Assembly: GCA_025642065.1 (NCBI GenBank)
Contig: JAODUP010000044.1
Coordinates: 186,001-250,000, forward strand
Direction: 5' to 3'
DNA: 64,000 nucleotides
Source of the DNA: Paralvinella palmiformis
Taxonomy: Eukaryota; Annelida; Polychaeta; Terebellida; Alvinellidae
Below are positions 34,679-48,069 of this stretch, one piece after another. The translations under genes were made by a program, and so were the position numbers. The notes beneath the pieces are model-generated. The model saw only the letters and a list, made by a program, of their open reading frames with translations. It ran no database searches and was not told the DNA's origin. Each line of letters opens with the position of its first letter. The stretch's first letter is position 1.

Positions 34679-35377
34679 TAAATATCCACTACCAAGGCAG
34701 GTCTCAGTTTTTCTCAGATCTGCATGTGGTTTTTCTTATAGTAATATATATATATATCTACCTACATGTAACATATCCAACAATGATTATAAACTCAATG
34801 GCGTTATACTGAACCTTACTTGATATATCTAAACTACACATCAATACCATGTACTATCAACCATAATTACAACCATATTATTTACATAGCTTAACCCACA
34901 TTGACAGAATCTTATAGGAACAGCCTTAATTTGACCAGTATGAATATTGTTAAAAAAAAATATGGCACCATATGATATAAAAAAATTCAGACCAAAAGTT
35001 TCGCAAAAAGGAGTACTTAAACAAAGAACAACTATGGTCAATAAGATAAAGTTTTTAAAACTTATTCATGTCTTCTCTGATTATGTGGACATCAACACGC
35101 CAGTCCCTCCTCACAAGTTGCTTTGACAAACACCCAGCTGAGTTGCTAAAATAAACTGTGCATCATTTAACAAAACTATACATGATTTTGTTCATATGAC
35201 AGTAACAAAAATTAAATCAAACACAATATAAATATGCCATTAACAAATCATGGTAGCATAGTTTTGTTCCATAAATTTTTATTTCATATAATTATAAACG
35301 ATGCTTCATAATTCACACTGTACAATGAACACCCTTGAAGACCTATTTAATACCTTCTGACTGACCATGTATAACTT

Positions 35378-35383
35378 TTTATT
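35378..35383 (-). terminator. Candidate polyadenylation signal of the second FABP gene
   Basis: AATAAA on the minus strand 112 bp after the stop codon; another is at 35278-35283. Confidence 0.5.
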
Positions 35384-35494
35384 ATACATCAATGAATTCC
35401 TTAAAGCCAACAAAAACTCCAATGGATCATCAAGTGGCAGCCTCCTATAACTAACAGTATGGCACATTCACTAACTTAACCATCATGGATTCTT

Positions 35495-38400
35495 CTAAGC
35501 TGTCAGCTTCTCAAACACTTTTACACATTTCACTTCTTCCATTTCCATTGTCTGGATAAAAAATGAAGATAAGATAAGGTAATGACCACTCAATATTCAC
35601 TTTATAACATACTAGACAAATCTATCATTTCCTGCTTAACCTACCAATATTAACTTATTGTCCTGGATCTCCCTTGTGGTCTTGTGTGGTTTAGCATTGA
35701 CTTCTCCTTCTTTTGGAGTGAAATCCAGAACCAATTTTTTGCCTTCCCACTTTGGCATTACCTGAACACAACCAGAAATAATTAATTTTACCTGTAAGCT
35801 ATAAATATAGCATGAGGACAGAAAATGCATACACATCTGATGCCAGTTTGTCAAGGCTTCCATTGGTCTGATAAGAAACATCACGAGCAGACAGTAGTAT
35901 CACCAAATGATTGAAATATATAGTTTTATACACTACATATACATACAATTCACAGTAATAATTAATTTCTTCAAATTAAACAAGATCCTGAACAAAGAAT
36001 ATTACATTAATAGTTCAATTAATTTGAAAAATCATGATTCAAGCACAACAACATTTTTAAGGCTTCACTTCTTGAATAACATGGCTACAATAACTACAAA
36101 TAAAAAAAGATTAAAATTCGGCAACAGTTTTTTTTAAAGTATTACTTTCATAATTGTTCCACCATGTTGTTTGTCCTCAAATTCTTTTCCAACTGTAAAC
36201 TTGCTCTCTGTGGTGAAGATCATACCAGTCAACCTAAGGATAAAATTGTCACCATCCTGGATTACCTCTAAATTAGGATTTGCTGCAGATGCCATCTTCC
36301 TGGCAATCCATGGTGCACCTAAATTGGGAAGTCATTAAGTAACCTTATAAGTGACAGAATTACAAGCAGTACATTAACACCCTGAATAGCATTTAGCATA
36401 AACTTCAACAAAGGAAAAAAAATTCAACATAGTAACTAAACAATTCTTACCAGGATTAGCATACACTTAATGTTATTTTTATAAACAGCACTTAATGTTG
36501 ATATATTTTCTTGTACATCACCACACATTCATACAGTTCACAATTATACATGGGAAAACATGATTCCATGAGTAATTGTTATAATAAACTTATATTTGCT
36601 ACACAAGCAAAATAATATATTAAAAATAAGCTAGGACACTGTATCAAGTGATAACAAAACCAATGGCTCAGTTGCCAAATCTGAACAAACATTTGCTGGG
36701 TCAATCTCTGGTGCTCCACCTCCCAGATATATCCAGACACCAATACGTACATGTAGAACAAAAAACACTCCTTTTCTGATACCTTTATCAACTTGACACG
36801 CATTATCGAGTGTGATACATAAGTCCAGGAACTAGTCAGCTAGAACATATTGTTGGTAAAACTTAACTACCACAATTTCAGTAAACTTTTCAAGTTAGTG
36901 TTCCATTGCAAATCAATCAGTTCCATCTTCAGGTGTATGGCAACGCTGTCCATGGTTACTGCGAACTAAGTTGCAATTAAATGGAAAAGCCTGGTTGTTG
37001 ATGCACAGATTTTGATTTGTTTTCTCAGCTGCCAAACAAAAGCAACATACGTCTATTAGACTATTGCCTTCTCCCTAGCAAAAGACAGTTTAACAGGGGT
37101 TATTAGTCGTCTGGTTGTTTTGATAATTATATGGTCAGTGATGGCTGAAACCAATGTGTAAGTGGGTTAAAAGAGATGTGGGAATGTCGATACTTTACAA
37201 ATACTCTAAAATCTAACTAACATCAGCATAGGGACATGGAATATCCGTACAATGAACGAGACCTCAAAGTTAGCACAAGTCATCCGCGAGATGAAAAGAT
37301 ACAGACTGGACATCCTAGGGGTTAGCGAGTGCTGATGGACTAGGTCCGGTGACAGGTGACCCATGATGGTTCAACCATAATATATTCGGGACATGTAGAC
37401 ACACACATCCGTGGTGTAGCTCTTGTAATCTCCAAGCAGAAGGCCAACACCTTGCTGGAATGGGAACCGATCAGTGATAGGATAATGAAAGCACACTTCA
37501 ACTCCAAACACTGCAAGGTTACAATCATTCTGTGTCATGCCCAAACCAATGAATTTGACAGAGGACAAGGAAGACTGGTACGAACAGCTGCAACAGGCAA
37601 TCGCCAAAGTGCCACAACACGAGCAATGGGCAAACATGGTTGTGGCATGATGAATGACAATGGTGAACGCCTTGTTGACTTCTTCTTGAACAACAAGTAT
37701 GTAATTTGAGGCACCATCTTTGCACACTGACATCCACAAGCTCACCTAGAAATCACCTGATGGTAGGACAAGCAATCAAATCAACCATATTATCATAAAT
37801 TGAAAATGGCGTAGGTCCCTTCAAGATGTGAGAGTTCGCCGTGGAGCTCACATTTATAGTGATCACTATTTGGTAACCGCATGCGTCAAGTTGAAGCTCC
37901 ACAAAGTCGTACCAGAGAGTCAGCATCGTAAACAACTAGATGTCACAAGACTCTCATGCCCAGTCACCAAACAGCAGTTCGTTTTGGAGCTGAGAAACCG
38001 CTTCAGTGCATTAACTGACACATCAGAGCAGACTGACCATGATGCTACCAACAAATGGGATACCATCAAGAAGATCTATGTCAAAGTAGCTACCAAAGTC
38101 TTGGGCCACAAGAAGAAGAACCGCAAGGAATGGCTAACACCGGAAACATGGAAAAAGATTGAGGAGTGGAAATAACTCAAAATCAAGATGCTAAGTACCA
38201 AATCAGTGAGACTCCAACAATAAGTCCAAAAAGCATACACAGGCAAAGACAAGGAAGTGAAGAAGAGTGCCAGGAATGACAAGAGGTCCTATGTAGAAGG
38301 GCTAGCAGCAGAAGCTGAGAGTGCTGCAGCAAGAGGTGAAATGAGCACTGTCTACAAGATCACCAAACGTCTCTGTGGTAATTACACTACTCACTCTGCC

Positions 38401-41400
38401 CCTGTGAAAGGCAAAGATGGCAGCACTATTACAACTGCATGTGAACAAGCTGATAGACGGGTTGAATATTTCTGTGAAGTTCTGAACCACCCTCAGCCAG
38501 ATGAACCTGCCGACCCCCCACCAGTGCCAGATGACCTCAACATTGACACCAGTCCCCCAACAAAAGCGGAAGTTAGAAATGCCATCAAAGCTATGAAGAG
38601 TAGAAAAGCCCCAGGCATAGACTACATTCATGCTGAAATGTTGAGGCTGACCTCAGTACAGCTACAAGAGTCCTGACTAACTTGTTCGACACCATTTGGG
38701 ACAAAGAGACTATCCCAAGTGACTGAGACAAAGGATTCATTATAATGATCCCTAAGAAAGGCAACCTCTAAGTCTGTGACAATTGGCGAGGAATCACACT
38801 CTTGTCCATCCCTAACAAAGTCTTGTGTAGAATCCTTCTTGGAAGAATCGCGACAGCTATTGATGAGACAAGAACAAGCAGGATTCCGGAAGAGAAGAGG
38901 GTGCACTGACCAGATTGAGAAAAATCATAGAGCAGACTCTAGAATGGAACTGCCCACTATATATCAACTTCATTGATTTCAAAAAGGCCTTTGATAGATC
39001 CTGTGGGGTACCTCTAAAGATTGTTTCACTGATAGAGACATTCTACAACCACTTGGAATGCAGTGTCATCCTCAGTAATACATCCTCGGAGTGGTTCCCA
39101 GTGAAATTGGTTGTTAGACAGGGATGAACCCTCTCTCCATCCTCTTCTTGGTCGTCATCGACTGGGTCATGCGGAAAACTACATCAGATAAACCCAGAGG
39201 TATTCAGTAGACTCTCTTTTCCAAGTTAGAAGACCTCGACTTTGCTGATGACCTTGCATTTCTTTCAGTAAAGCTTGACCATCTGCAGGAAAAAACTGAT
39301 AGATTAGAGAGATATGCAAAGCAAACTGGGCTTATCATCAATACATCCAAGACCCAAATGATGAGCATCAACACCACACCAACTGCACCTGTTACCATAA
39401 ATGGTGAACCAATTGAGTTTGTACAGGACTTTACCTACCTGGTTGGTCTCATCAGCAAAGAAAATGGAGGCCAAAAAGACATTAAAGCAAGACTCGGTAA
39501 AGTCTGCTGTGCTTTCACTGTATGGCTCAGAGTGCTGGCAAGTGGTTAAAGGGGACATGGCAAAGATCAATGCGTTCCACAATGGATGTTTGAGAAAGAT
39601 CTGCCAAATATTCTGGCCAAATAAAATTTCCATCATGGAAATCTATAAGAAGACGGGTTGCAACATTGCTGTCATCGAGATCAAACGCCGATGACTGAGA
39701 TGGCTAGGACACATCCTGAGAATGCCCAAAGACAGCATTCCCAAAGTGGCACCGAGATGGACACCACCTGGAAAAAGGAAGCGAGGACAGCCAAAGATGA
39801 CATGGTGACAGACAGTAATGGCCGAGCTGAAAGAGAAGGGGCTGTCATGGGATGAGGCTCAGCTAAAGATAGGACCTTGTGGCAAAACACTGTTGTGGCC
39901 TTATGTCCCACTGGGGACGAAGAGGATAAGTGAAGTGATTACCAACCAGTGTGGACTGATTGACATAACTGTTTCTTTTTAATTTTATCTTTGAATTGTT
40001 GAAAAATTAGTACACAGAGCAATTTTTTTTAATTCAGTAAACACCTCCATTTGGGTAACCATATACACAAAACCAGCTGTAAAACAGCAATATTTAGCAA
40101 TAATTACTTACAAACTGTCTCTCATATTGACTATCATTACAATATTCATAGTGGTTTAAAGCTAGCAATCTGGACTCTCACTGTTGTTGGTGAGAAGCCT
40201 CTTCTTAGGAGCAGGATTGTAAGATTATATACACCATTAATTACTGTCATGTAAAAACTGGTTTTTACATTGAGTTGTAAAAGTGTTGTTTTATATAAAA
40301 CATTACATTTATTGTAAAAATCTAAATTAGATCATGAGTAACACAAAATCAACCTGAAACTACATGGAAATCTATATGCTCTTGTTACCTACAGATGATC
40401 ATTTCTGACCACAAAAGGTATTATGATTTTGAAAATCTGGTGAAAGTAAAGAAAGGAGAATAAATATTTTTTTGTTAAATGTTAACCACAAATATTTCAG
40501 TTCTTATATGGAGTTATTTCAGAACATTGTTGTTGGATATCAGACAAAAATACTTTCGTTTGGGGGGGGGGGGGATCAGAGACAGTTTCATCTCTCATCG
40601 GACATCGAGCTTTTCGGTGATTCGTGTCACTCCAAGTCCAATTAGTTTACGGACAGAGATAATGATTGCATCATAACTTTCATGTTGATGTATTTCCTGC
40701 CTGCAAAATACACACCAATTAAACGTTTTTACTAAGTCATGTATTTTCAAAAATCCATTCTTGGACTATGAAAAAATTGTTAACAAAGAGTGGGAGAAGA
40801 ACACTATTGGAAATTTGGATTACCTATAAACATGATACATACAAAAATGCTCAAGTAATTTACGGGACACTCAAATCGAAACCCTCTGCTGAACGGACTG
40901 AAGTTTTAGGTAGTTTTTAACTGAATAATTATGTACAGCATTTAAATTTTATGTGTGGTTTAATAAAATATTGGTGATAATGTTGATTTTGTGATGTGCT
41001 TATTTTAGTATCCTATTCTTTTAGTCAAATGGTTTTACTTATTTCTGGTCACTCACTCACAGGCCAGGGTACAGCTGCATAGGTTTTTTTACTAGTTTTA
41101 TTGAGTATATGCAGTTTTTACTGGAATATATGCAATCTTAATTTTAAATATCTGCAGTCATAATTTAAATGTGGGTAAATAGAAATGTTTTATGTGTGTG
41201 TGTTGCAATTGTTGTTCTTTTTAATCCCACAATTGAATTATTATTGAATATGTATGAAGTATAACTATTGTTATGATTATTTCTGATCTATTGAATAAAT
41301 AATAACTTGTAATCTTATTGTTATTAAAATTTAATGATACAAGGATATGATTGAGTGTGAATCTGTGTTGATTGATATCTGTGTTGCCATATTTCATATA

Positions 41401-42703
41401 TTCATACCATTATCAATATTTGCCAACTTTCATCTGAGGGGATGGGGGGTCTTAGACCAGGCGAAAGTAATTTCATCTGTGGTTGGACATTGATGTTCTG
41501 AGATGACCCCTAAGGTGTTGGTTAAATGAATATTGTGCTGGACATCATAAAAAATTCAGGAATGGACTTTGATCCATTAACTCAATCCCAGCACAAAGAT
41601 TTTAGTCTCTTTGCACGCAAATTTGATGGTTTTTTTTGTGCTTTTCTATGGGGAGTTTTTTCTGTATCCTGTTGCAGAATGGTACATACAGTTGATCAGA
41701 CATCCGGAATTGACGTTTGCTACAAAATAATTAAATCCACAAATTAAGTTGCCATTTATTTCAGAAATATTTCTTCCATGACAATCCTACTTGAAATGTA
41801 AACTATTCAGGGTAGGTATTCCAAGTAGGTACTCAGAGTAATTACTCACGGTAAAAGGTAGTAGGTAAAAATGGAATTGACCAAATGGAATTGAGTGGAA
41901 TTAACCCTCCTCAAAGTCAGTGATTCATTCAACTCAAGTCCATACTCCTCAAACGTGTCAACTTCTGCTTGAAACAGTTCATCATACACAGAATGGGATT
42001 TGTTCTGGAGCAGTGCATAAACACATGGCATTGCAAAATCACATATACACCTAAGAGAATGGAGCTGGAGCCATATACAGAAGTTACCATCTATAAATAA
42101 GGTAGTCACAGTGGCTAGGCATCTCGGACCCAGATCCATGCCAAAGGTGATTTTTCTCCTTAATTGTGATTGTCTTACAGTTACAGTAGGAATGGTTATA
42201 GATAAAGACCATCGGTCTGTTGCCACGTTTCTGGTAGTACTAGTATTGAATCACATATTAAAGAACACTTGTAATAGGTGTATACACCTAGACTAGCCAG
42301 TGCTAGTAAATGATTATGTAATTAGTATCGCCTAAATTTAAATTATACCGCAAATATGTAGATCTACCTAGATCTATAAGTATAACCAAGAAAAACAAAT
42401 TTGTTATACACATGACATGTCAAAGGGTAAATTTATGTTGTAAGATGAACAAAGTCACTCCATGAATCTCATTCACGGCTTGAACAACTACAAGTCTAGC
42501 CGGTCCTACTCCTGCTAGTTCTAGGTCACACTATGCACGACTATAACCATTGCCTTTCTCGCCCACTAGATCTAGTCACTAGAAGTAGAACAGAACAGTT
42601 TAGTTTGGACATTACCATTCGCCTGAAGAAATGCTTCGAAGTTTTCACTTTTGACGTGTTTATATTTTCCACTAAAGTTTGGTTTTTCTTCGTCGGCCGA
42701 CAT
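35495..42703 (-). CDS. Fatty-acid-binding protein, four exons, 144 aa
   Basis: Coding exons on the minus strand: 42616-42703, 36146-36318, 35645-35761 and 35495-35551. The lengths 88, 173, 117 and 57 nt and phases 1, 0 and 0 are the classic animal FABP plan. The protein starts MSADEEKPNFSGKYKHVKSE with NFEAFLQANG (helix-turn-helix lid), then GAPWIARKM, LEVIQDGDNFILRLTGMIF, SKFTVGKEFEDKQHG, MPKWEGKKLVLDF, KTTREIQDNKLIL, and ends TMEMEEVKCVKVFEKLTA. It should bind a long-chain fatty acid in the cytosol. The family's terminal R-x-Y ligand-binding pair is K-V-F here, while the Arg of KTTRE is kept. That may change ligand preference. It is a tandem paralogue of the gene at 21982-26643 (shared GKYxHVKSEN in exon 1). 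Intron 1 is 6.3 kb and carries a dead RTE-like LINE on the opposite strand and a MITE; the other introns are 384 and 93 bp. Confidence 0.92.
37190..39940 (+). pseudogene. RTE/BovB-like LINE relic (endonuclease + reverse transcriptase)
   Basis: It opens with SIGTWNIRTMNETSKLAQVI and YRLDILGVSEC, the endonuclease start that databases often label craniofacial-development-protein-2-like (the BovB/RTE endonuclease). MGKHGCGMMNDNGERLVDF and RRGAHIYSDHYLVTACVKLK follow. RT blocks: IKAMKSRKAPGIDYIHAEML, EQAGFRKRRGCTDQI, LYINFIDFKKAFDR, and LDFADDLAFLS-like residues around 39236-39265. The C-terminus ends near VVALCPTGDEEDK at about 39930. In-frame stops (for example at 37336, 37707 and 38173) and frameshifts kill it. 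It lies antisense in intron 1 of the FABP gene and is nearly full length. Confidence 0.88.
41698..41910. mobile_element. GGTCAATTCAATTCC-family MITE-like element
   Basis: CAGACATCCGGAATTGACG on the left, GAATTGAGTGGAATTAACCC on the right. The interior is shared with 29461-29750 (TTAAATCCACAAATTAA, CAGAAATATTTCTTCCATGA, AAGTAGGTA). Confidence 0.7.
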
Positions 42704-44689
42704 ATCCTCTGTGCTAGACGCGACTTTGCTCTAAAATGAGGAAACACTAAAATCTTGTGCACGGAAACAGCTGAAACACCGCCAATCGTTTACAAACGTG
42801 GGTATTGAGCCGTGTCCAAATGTTAGCTCCGGGTTTAATAATATAATATTATTGTAGTAGTAGTAGTAGTAGTAATTGGGTTAATTTTTCAGATTATTTC
42901 GTTCAAAATTATTTTTTATTTTTATTTTAAAGTTAACCAACAAATTGCTGGTGGCACCAACATATACAGATATAATGGCCGTAAATAGTTTCTTGTTTTG
43001 TCACCAGGTTACGCCACTTTAGCTAGAGGTTAGGCCAGTGGAACCCAGCAATATAGGCATAACTGTATAATGTAAAACGTACCTGAAAAATATGGCCGAC
43101 GCCTGCATATTTTATAAGCCAGAACGCAATATCTGCTGAGAACAAGTGAATGGTAAATAGTTACAGGGACAACCAGATGTATAAATGGGGCAGTCACATC
43201 ATTATGAAGTGGGCAAGGATACAGGTAGCACCATTTATGCCTGTTTCAGGTCACCAAACAGGTGTGAGAATCGGTATTTTTCCCTCATGAGGACGAACTT
43301 GAGAGTCGCATGGAAGTGGTCCATAGTTCTATTGAGGGCACTGAAATATTCTCCGGGGATTAATCGTGGATTGACTTAGATGAAATGGTTATTATAATCG
43401 ATCTTGATGGATGGGTGACATCTTGAGCCACTTGACGGGTGAAACGACCGAGAGGCAATGTTTTTGGTCTCAGAGTATTCTCATTGTCTTCGACGCCGAG
43501 TGGCAAACGAAAATACTTTAGTCCCCATTTCCTTTCTGAGCCTTTCCACCACACAATATTTACGTTTTAATGTATGCCAACACAATATAATATGACGGTG
43601 AATATTATTAGCAAAAATGCTAACAGTATCCGAGACGGCTACTCTCGCGGAATGCAATTTTATAAATGAAACTTGCAAACTTGCTATAATATTTCATTCT
43701 TCTATCGTTGTTGGTCAAAATTTTAATTTTTAGACAAAATAATGAAGGCCAATTTATTGCGGTCAATATATCCGGTTGGTCAACGTATATATATATATAT
43801 ATATATATTATCGCAATATACTTGATGAGCAGTTAAATTTCTTAAATACATTCTGTCTTTATAATACAGAATTTTAATTTCGTTGAAATTGAGCAAATTT
43901 GCGAGGTCGTCATCGAGCGTCAACTGGTATATAATAATAATTACGTCAGGTATCGCCGCCTGGTACGTTCGGTGGTGGGGATGTCTTTAAGCCGAGTTGG
44001 ATTAATTAACTATCTTCAGACGAGAGGGATGTTGTTTTCGTATTGCACACATGTTTCATTAAAGAATTAGGTCGCTCAAATAGTTTATTTCTACAATGGG
44101 AATAACACCATAGAAATGATAAATTAATTAGATCGTTACAAATCATTATTATGACGTTTCGGCTTGTAAACATATTTTACTAAAATCCTTTGATCTAGAA
44201 AAATTTGGACTCTGATTTGGTAGATAATTAATCTTGAGACGACTTTCCACCGTTAAACTATGTATATAAACATCTTCGGGGACTCTTTCGGTCGAAAATT
44301 TAACCTTAATGTCCTGGACAAGATGGCTCACACAAAGAATTCTATTCAAAATATGTATTGATCATCTTATAAAAGACATAATTCGGTCTTTTCTCAGAGA
44401 CAAAGTGTTATATGAATATACTCTGTAAAAATAAAGCCCACACAGGACTTTTAACAAATTGGCATCTCATTATAAATTATACATAAAAAAGGGTTCTCTT
44501 CACCTAGATAAAGTACTGCAAATATGAATTTTGATCAGACTTGTGTTGTTAAGAGTTTACGAAACATTATTGATTATTTTAATTACAAGAATATGGGTTG
44601 TGTTTTAATTAATCTCGATTAAAGTGGAGCCTTTGCTCAAGTGACGCCTGGGTTTGTATTTAAACATTTGGGTTTGCACCTCATTTTAT
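42704..44689. other. Upstream of the second FABP gene; no gene recognised
   Basis: It presumably holds the FABP promoter, but no TATA box was recognised. A GTA-triplet run is near 42855-42873 and a short TA run at 43788-43808. Confidence 0.5.
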
Positions 44690-44900
44690 TAGGTCGGACC
44701 GAAACCTAAATACGGACTGTGAGTACAGGGTCGAGGTGAACGGTTTGCCGTTGGCTTGTTTTCAAGTGATGCAAGGAGTGCGATAGGGATGTCGCTTCTC
44801 TCCACTGTTGTGGGTCATCTACATAAAAGCCTTTGATGAGAAGATATCACCTGATCCAAAAATTGGAAGTCTACGTCTGTCTACTCCAATGGAGACAGAT
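44690..44900 (+). pseudogene. Non-LTR reverse-transcriptase fragment
   Basis: One frame reads NTDCEYRVEVNGLPLACFQ, VMQGVR, stop, GCRFSPLLWVIYIKAFDEKI. This matches the VRQGCPLSPLLF block (RT domain 4) with a nonsense mutation where Q is expected. Flanks are too decayed to place it in a clade. Confidence 0.6.
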
Positions 44901-45000
44901 TTATCACGTCTCATTCGCAGTCAGACCTCAACGATCCTCTTGTGTTAATTAAATTCCCACTGGGAGGCAATGCTAACCTAATGCTAAGCACCGGACTCAC

Positions 45001-45160
45001 AACATCGTGGGTAGCTGACCACGTTAAATGGTGCTGCCGTCTCCACTGAATTAATTATAAAACGGACGCAATACACTCTGGTAGTGACCACCCTCAGGGT
45101 ATTTCGGCTCAATATTTCTGTACTGCTCCCCTGTGAGTAGTGGTCGTGGTGGGGGGCAAG
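45001..45160 (+). repeat. Interspersed repeat C, copy 1
   Basis: Shares GTGACCACCCTCAGGGTATT, TACTGCTCCCCTGTGAGT and GTGCTGC.GTCTCCA.TGAATTA with 52070-52255, in the same orientation. Confidence 0.8.
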
Positions 45161-45272
45161 CAAATTAAATTATGTATAATGCATAAACTTATTTTTCATC
45201 ACGTCAATTTATCATCAATTATCACACATAACGATAAAACGTCATGCCATGGTCCGTTAATTTTTCTTTATT

Positions 45273-45274
<2 letters not shown>

Positions 45275-45309
<35 letters not shown>
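45275..45309. repeat. (TA)n microsatellite
   Basis: About 17 uninterrupted TA units. Confidence 0.95.
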
Positions 45310-45312
<3 letters not shown>

Positions 45313-46034
45313 CTATTATAACATAACCATAACACCATTCATTACAAACTTTCCATCATATATTCATCATGTCCGTTTATCATATATTAACTAAAAAAAT
45401 TCATAAGTTCATTTAGAGTCTACACTTCAAAAATAGTTTAATAGCGTTCTAGACTAGTTTATGTCTTGTCTGGTTTATGAATTCCGTTTCAGTGAAATGC
45501 ATATCATACATTTTACAATTACTATTGAAGTAATTTACATCCTTCGTCACCAAATCTTTTAATTTTAATAGGAAAAATAACAAATTGAATATTTCTACCA
45601 CTATTTGAGGTATTTAACAATTAATTTCATAACATTTAAATTATAACCTGTGGTTTATACAGATCTATAAGTATCACTTGTAGTATATGGATGGAGGTGA
45701 TTATATAAATACTGAATTATATACTGTAATTAGGGAAACATGGTTTGATTATAGTCTTGTAAGTTCAATTATATTATTAACAATAACAAATTAAAATACT
45801 TCCCCCCCATAACATCTTCATTATGTCTAGTACATGTAACTGCAAGCTTATGTCTATATCTGACATACTCATTTTGTGATTAATAGGTTGATATTGCTCA
45901 ATAAAATTTAATAAGATTTTGTGTGGAACAAATATAGATTAAGATAGATCTTGGGCCTACTGCTTGGGTCATGTCAAGTGGGGGCGTATCTACTTATTTG
46001 TTTGTTTATTTAAAAAATATCCTTTATTTTAAAA

Positions 46035-46190
46035 AGCCAGATCATATCTCATTTTACACTAGCTTTATTTTTCTTCCGGGAAATAAAAGAAAAGGTCTTT
46101 CTTGGTGTACACCTTTCCTGTTACTGGAGTCGAAAGCGGCGCAGAATAAATCACTGTCATTAGACATCATGTAAACAAAAGCAGCTATCC
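46035..46190 (+). repeat. Interspersed repeat D, copy 1
   Basis: Shares AGATCATATC.CATT.TACACTA, TTTCTT..GG.AAATAAA and GTAAACAAA with 52964-53111 in the same order and orientation. Confidence 0.75.
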
Positions 46191-46299
46191 GTGACAAGCC
46201 GCCTCCAGCCGCTAGGGTCGCTGCTCTCCTTGAATTCAAAATGGCGCCCCATGTTAAAACGTCAAGTAACACGTCTTGTTGTAAACAGTCTTTGATACT

Positions 46300-46402
46300 A
46301 CTACTAATAATAATAATAATGTATATTTAATAAAGCGTCATACTAGCAAGAGCCATTTGTAATATAATAATACCCCAAATAATATGTCTGTAAAAAGTCT
46401 CA
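46300..46402 (-). repeat. LINE 3'-tail repeat
   Basis: AATAATAATAATAATGTATA then TTTAATAAAGCGTC, CTAGCAAGAGCCATTTGTAA and TAATAATACCCCAAATAATA match the end of 10138-10726 in the same orientation. Confidence 0.7.
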
Positions 46403-48069
46403 TGTGTGTCAGAAACTCACTCTCCTTGTCTTTGTTGACTTTAATACGAGGATGGGACCAAACCGTCAGGGAACAATCAAACTATCAAATACTTTTAACA
46501 AAACCTGATCAATTAAAAACTGATTGCACAACTGTACAAGCTGGAAGGAAATCACCAATCCTGTAACAATCATCAAAATCGTGTAAATTCAGGTAAAAGA
46601 CCTCAGTAAACATCTCACAAATCTTCCTTAACAGTTGGGAAGTCTGGCATCTGATCATCCAGCTCAGCGTGACAAAAAGAAGAATAAAATTGTCGGTATC
46701 TTGGCCACCCACTATAATATACCAGTATCTGGGAAACCCCTTTTCTCAATGGAATGAGTTCATCAGCCATCTCAAAGCTTAAGATAAATCTTAGTCTGTG
46801 TAACATTAATTGTAGTGATCCCCAACGAAAAGGATGTATCATCATCATCATCACCACCATCATTATCATGAATAATACACACAGACAGAAATTTTAAAAT
46901 AATAAACCTATTGGTATAAACAAAATTGGGGTCAATTTTCTAAAGATCTCCATGACTTGTTTAGGAACGAACAACATACGATATCTTAAAAGGGAACCCA
47001 ATCTTACTAACATACACCAACTCTGCTCCAGTCAACAATATTAAACTGAGAACAATCAACTAAAACAGTGATATGTACTATTATATAAACCCGATGTATC
47101 CTAAACAAAAATAGTTTATCGTACGGACAAACGGATAACAATCCGAATTCTTGTAAAATACATTATATTTTAGGTGACATATACACATGGAAATGTTCAG
47201 TAAGTTCCTGTAACACAAATGAACCATATGAGTGATTCAAATACTTTAATTATTTCCTTATTTAATTACTGTGTTTAGTTTTAGATTTGCCATTTATCAA
47301 CCGACTTTCGGTACAGTTATTATTGTATAGCAAATTTGAATGGCTTTTGTTTGTAATGACATTTTATTATTACTTAATTAAATTATAAATTGGTATCGTA
47401 TCAAAATTATTACAATAATAATAATTACAATAATATTTAAAGCAATATTTACAAATATTAATTACAATAATATTTATAATTATTACTATTTTGTGGTGAT
47501 TTAATAATGTACCCTTCTAGCAGAACCATTCAAATGCGTTGGATGTACAGTTTAAGACCCATATTCAACCTGCCAATCGCGTTGTTATCCAGATCGAATT
47601 CGTTCTGTTTATTTCAATAAACCAAAATAATATACAATTGTATACTCTCTCTCTCTCTCTTGTAGAATCACTTCCGCGTATTTTATTAAGCATTTAAACT
47701 AAAACCAGGCAGAGCAAGGAATGAGATAGTTCTATTTTAATACTCGAAGATCATGTTTTAAACCGAGTGATAAGCATATATTTTTCTGGACTAAAGTGAT
47801 TTGACAGTCATCACCGTCATCATCATCATCATCATCCCCATATTTGTCATATATAAATATGCCTAAATATTTACCACCAGATAAAAAAGTCAGAGATACG
47901 TACTAAGATATAGAGCAAGTATAAATAAACCATTCAATAAATTTGTCTTGAAACACATACAATGTCTTTTTCTCGTTAAAAATAATACAATTTGTAGCGG
48001 CTAAGTCAGCACAGATATCAAACAGTTCACGCAGAGTTGTAGCGGAGGGAGATGTGGTATCAGACGTGG
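46403..48069. other. Intergenic DNA; short repeats only
   Basis: Contains ATC-triplet runs at about 46842-46866 and 47820-47836, a (CT)n run at 47645-47660, and a LINE-tail-like piece near 47497-47560 (CTTCTAGCAGAACCATTCAA). No gene is supported. Confidence 0.5.

Larger units (their letters stand above)
32213..35494. other. Intergenic DNA between the TTAA element and the second FABP gene
   Basis: Holds the microsatellite at 33541-33680 and the minisatellite at 34591-34678. No gene is supported. Part next to 35494 is 3'UTR of the FABP gene on the minus strand. Confidence 0.5.

Noticed and set aside
37371..37745. A 124-residue minus-strand frame
   Set aside because: It is antisense to the endonuclease region of the RTE-like LINE.
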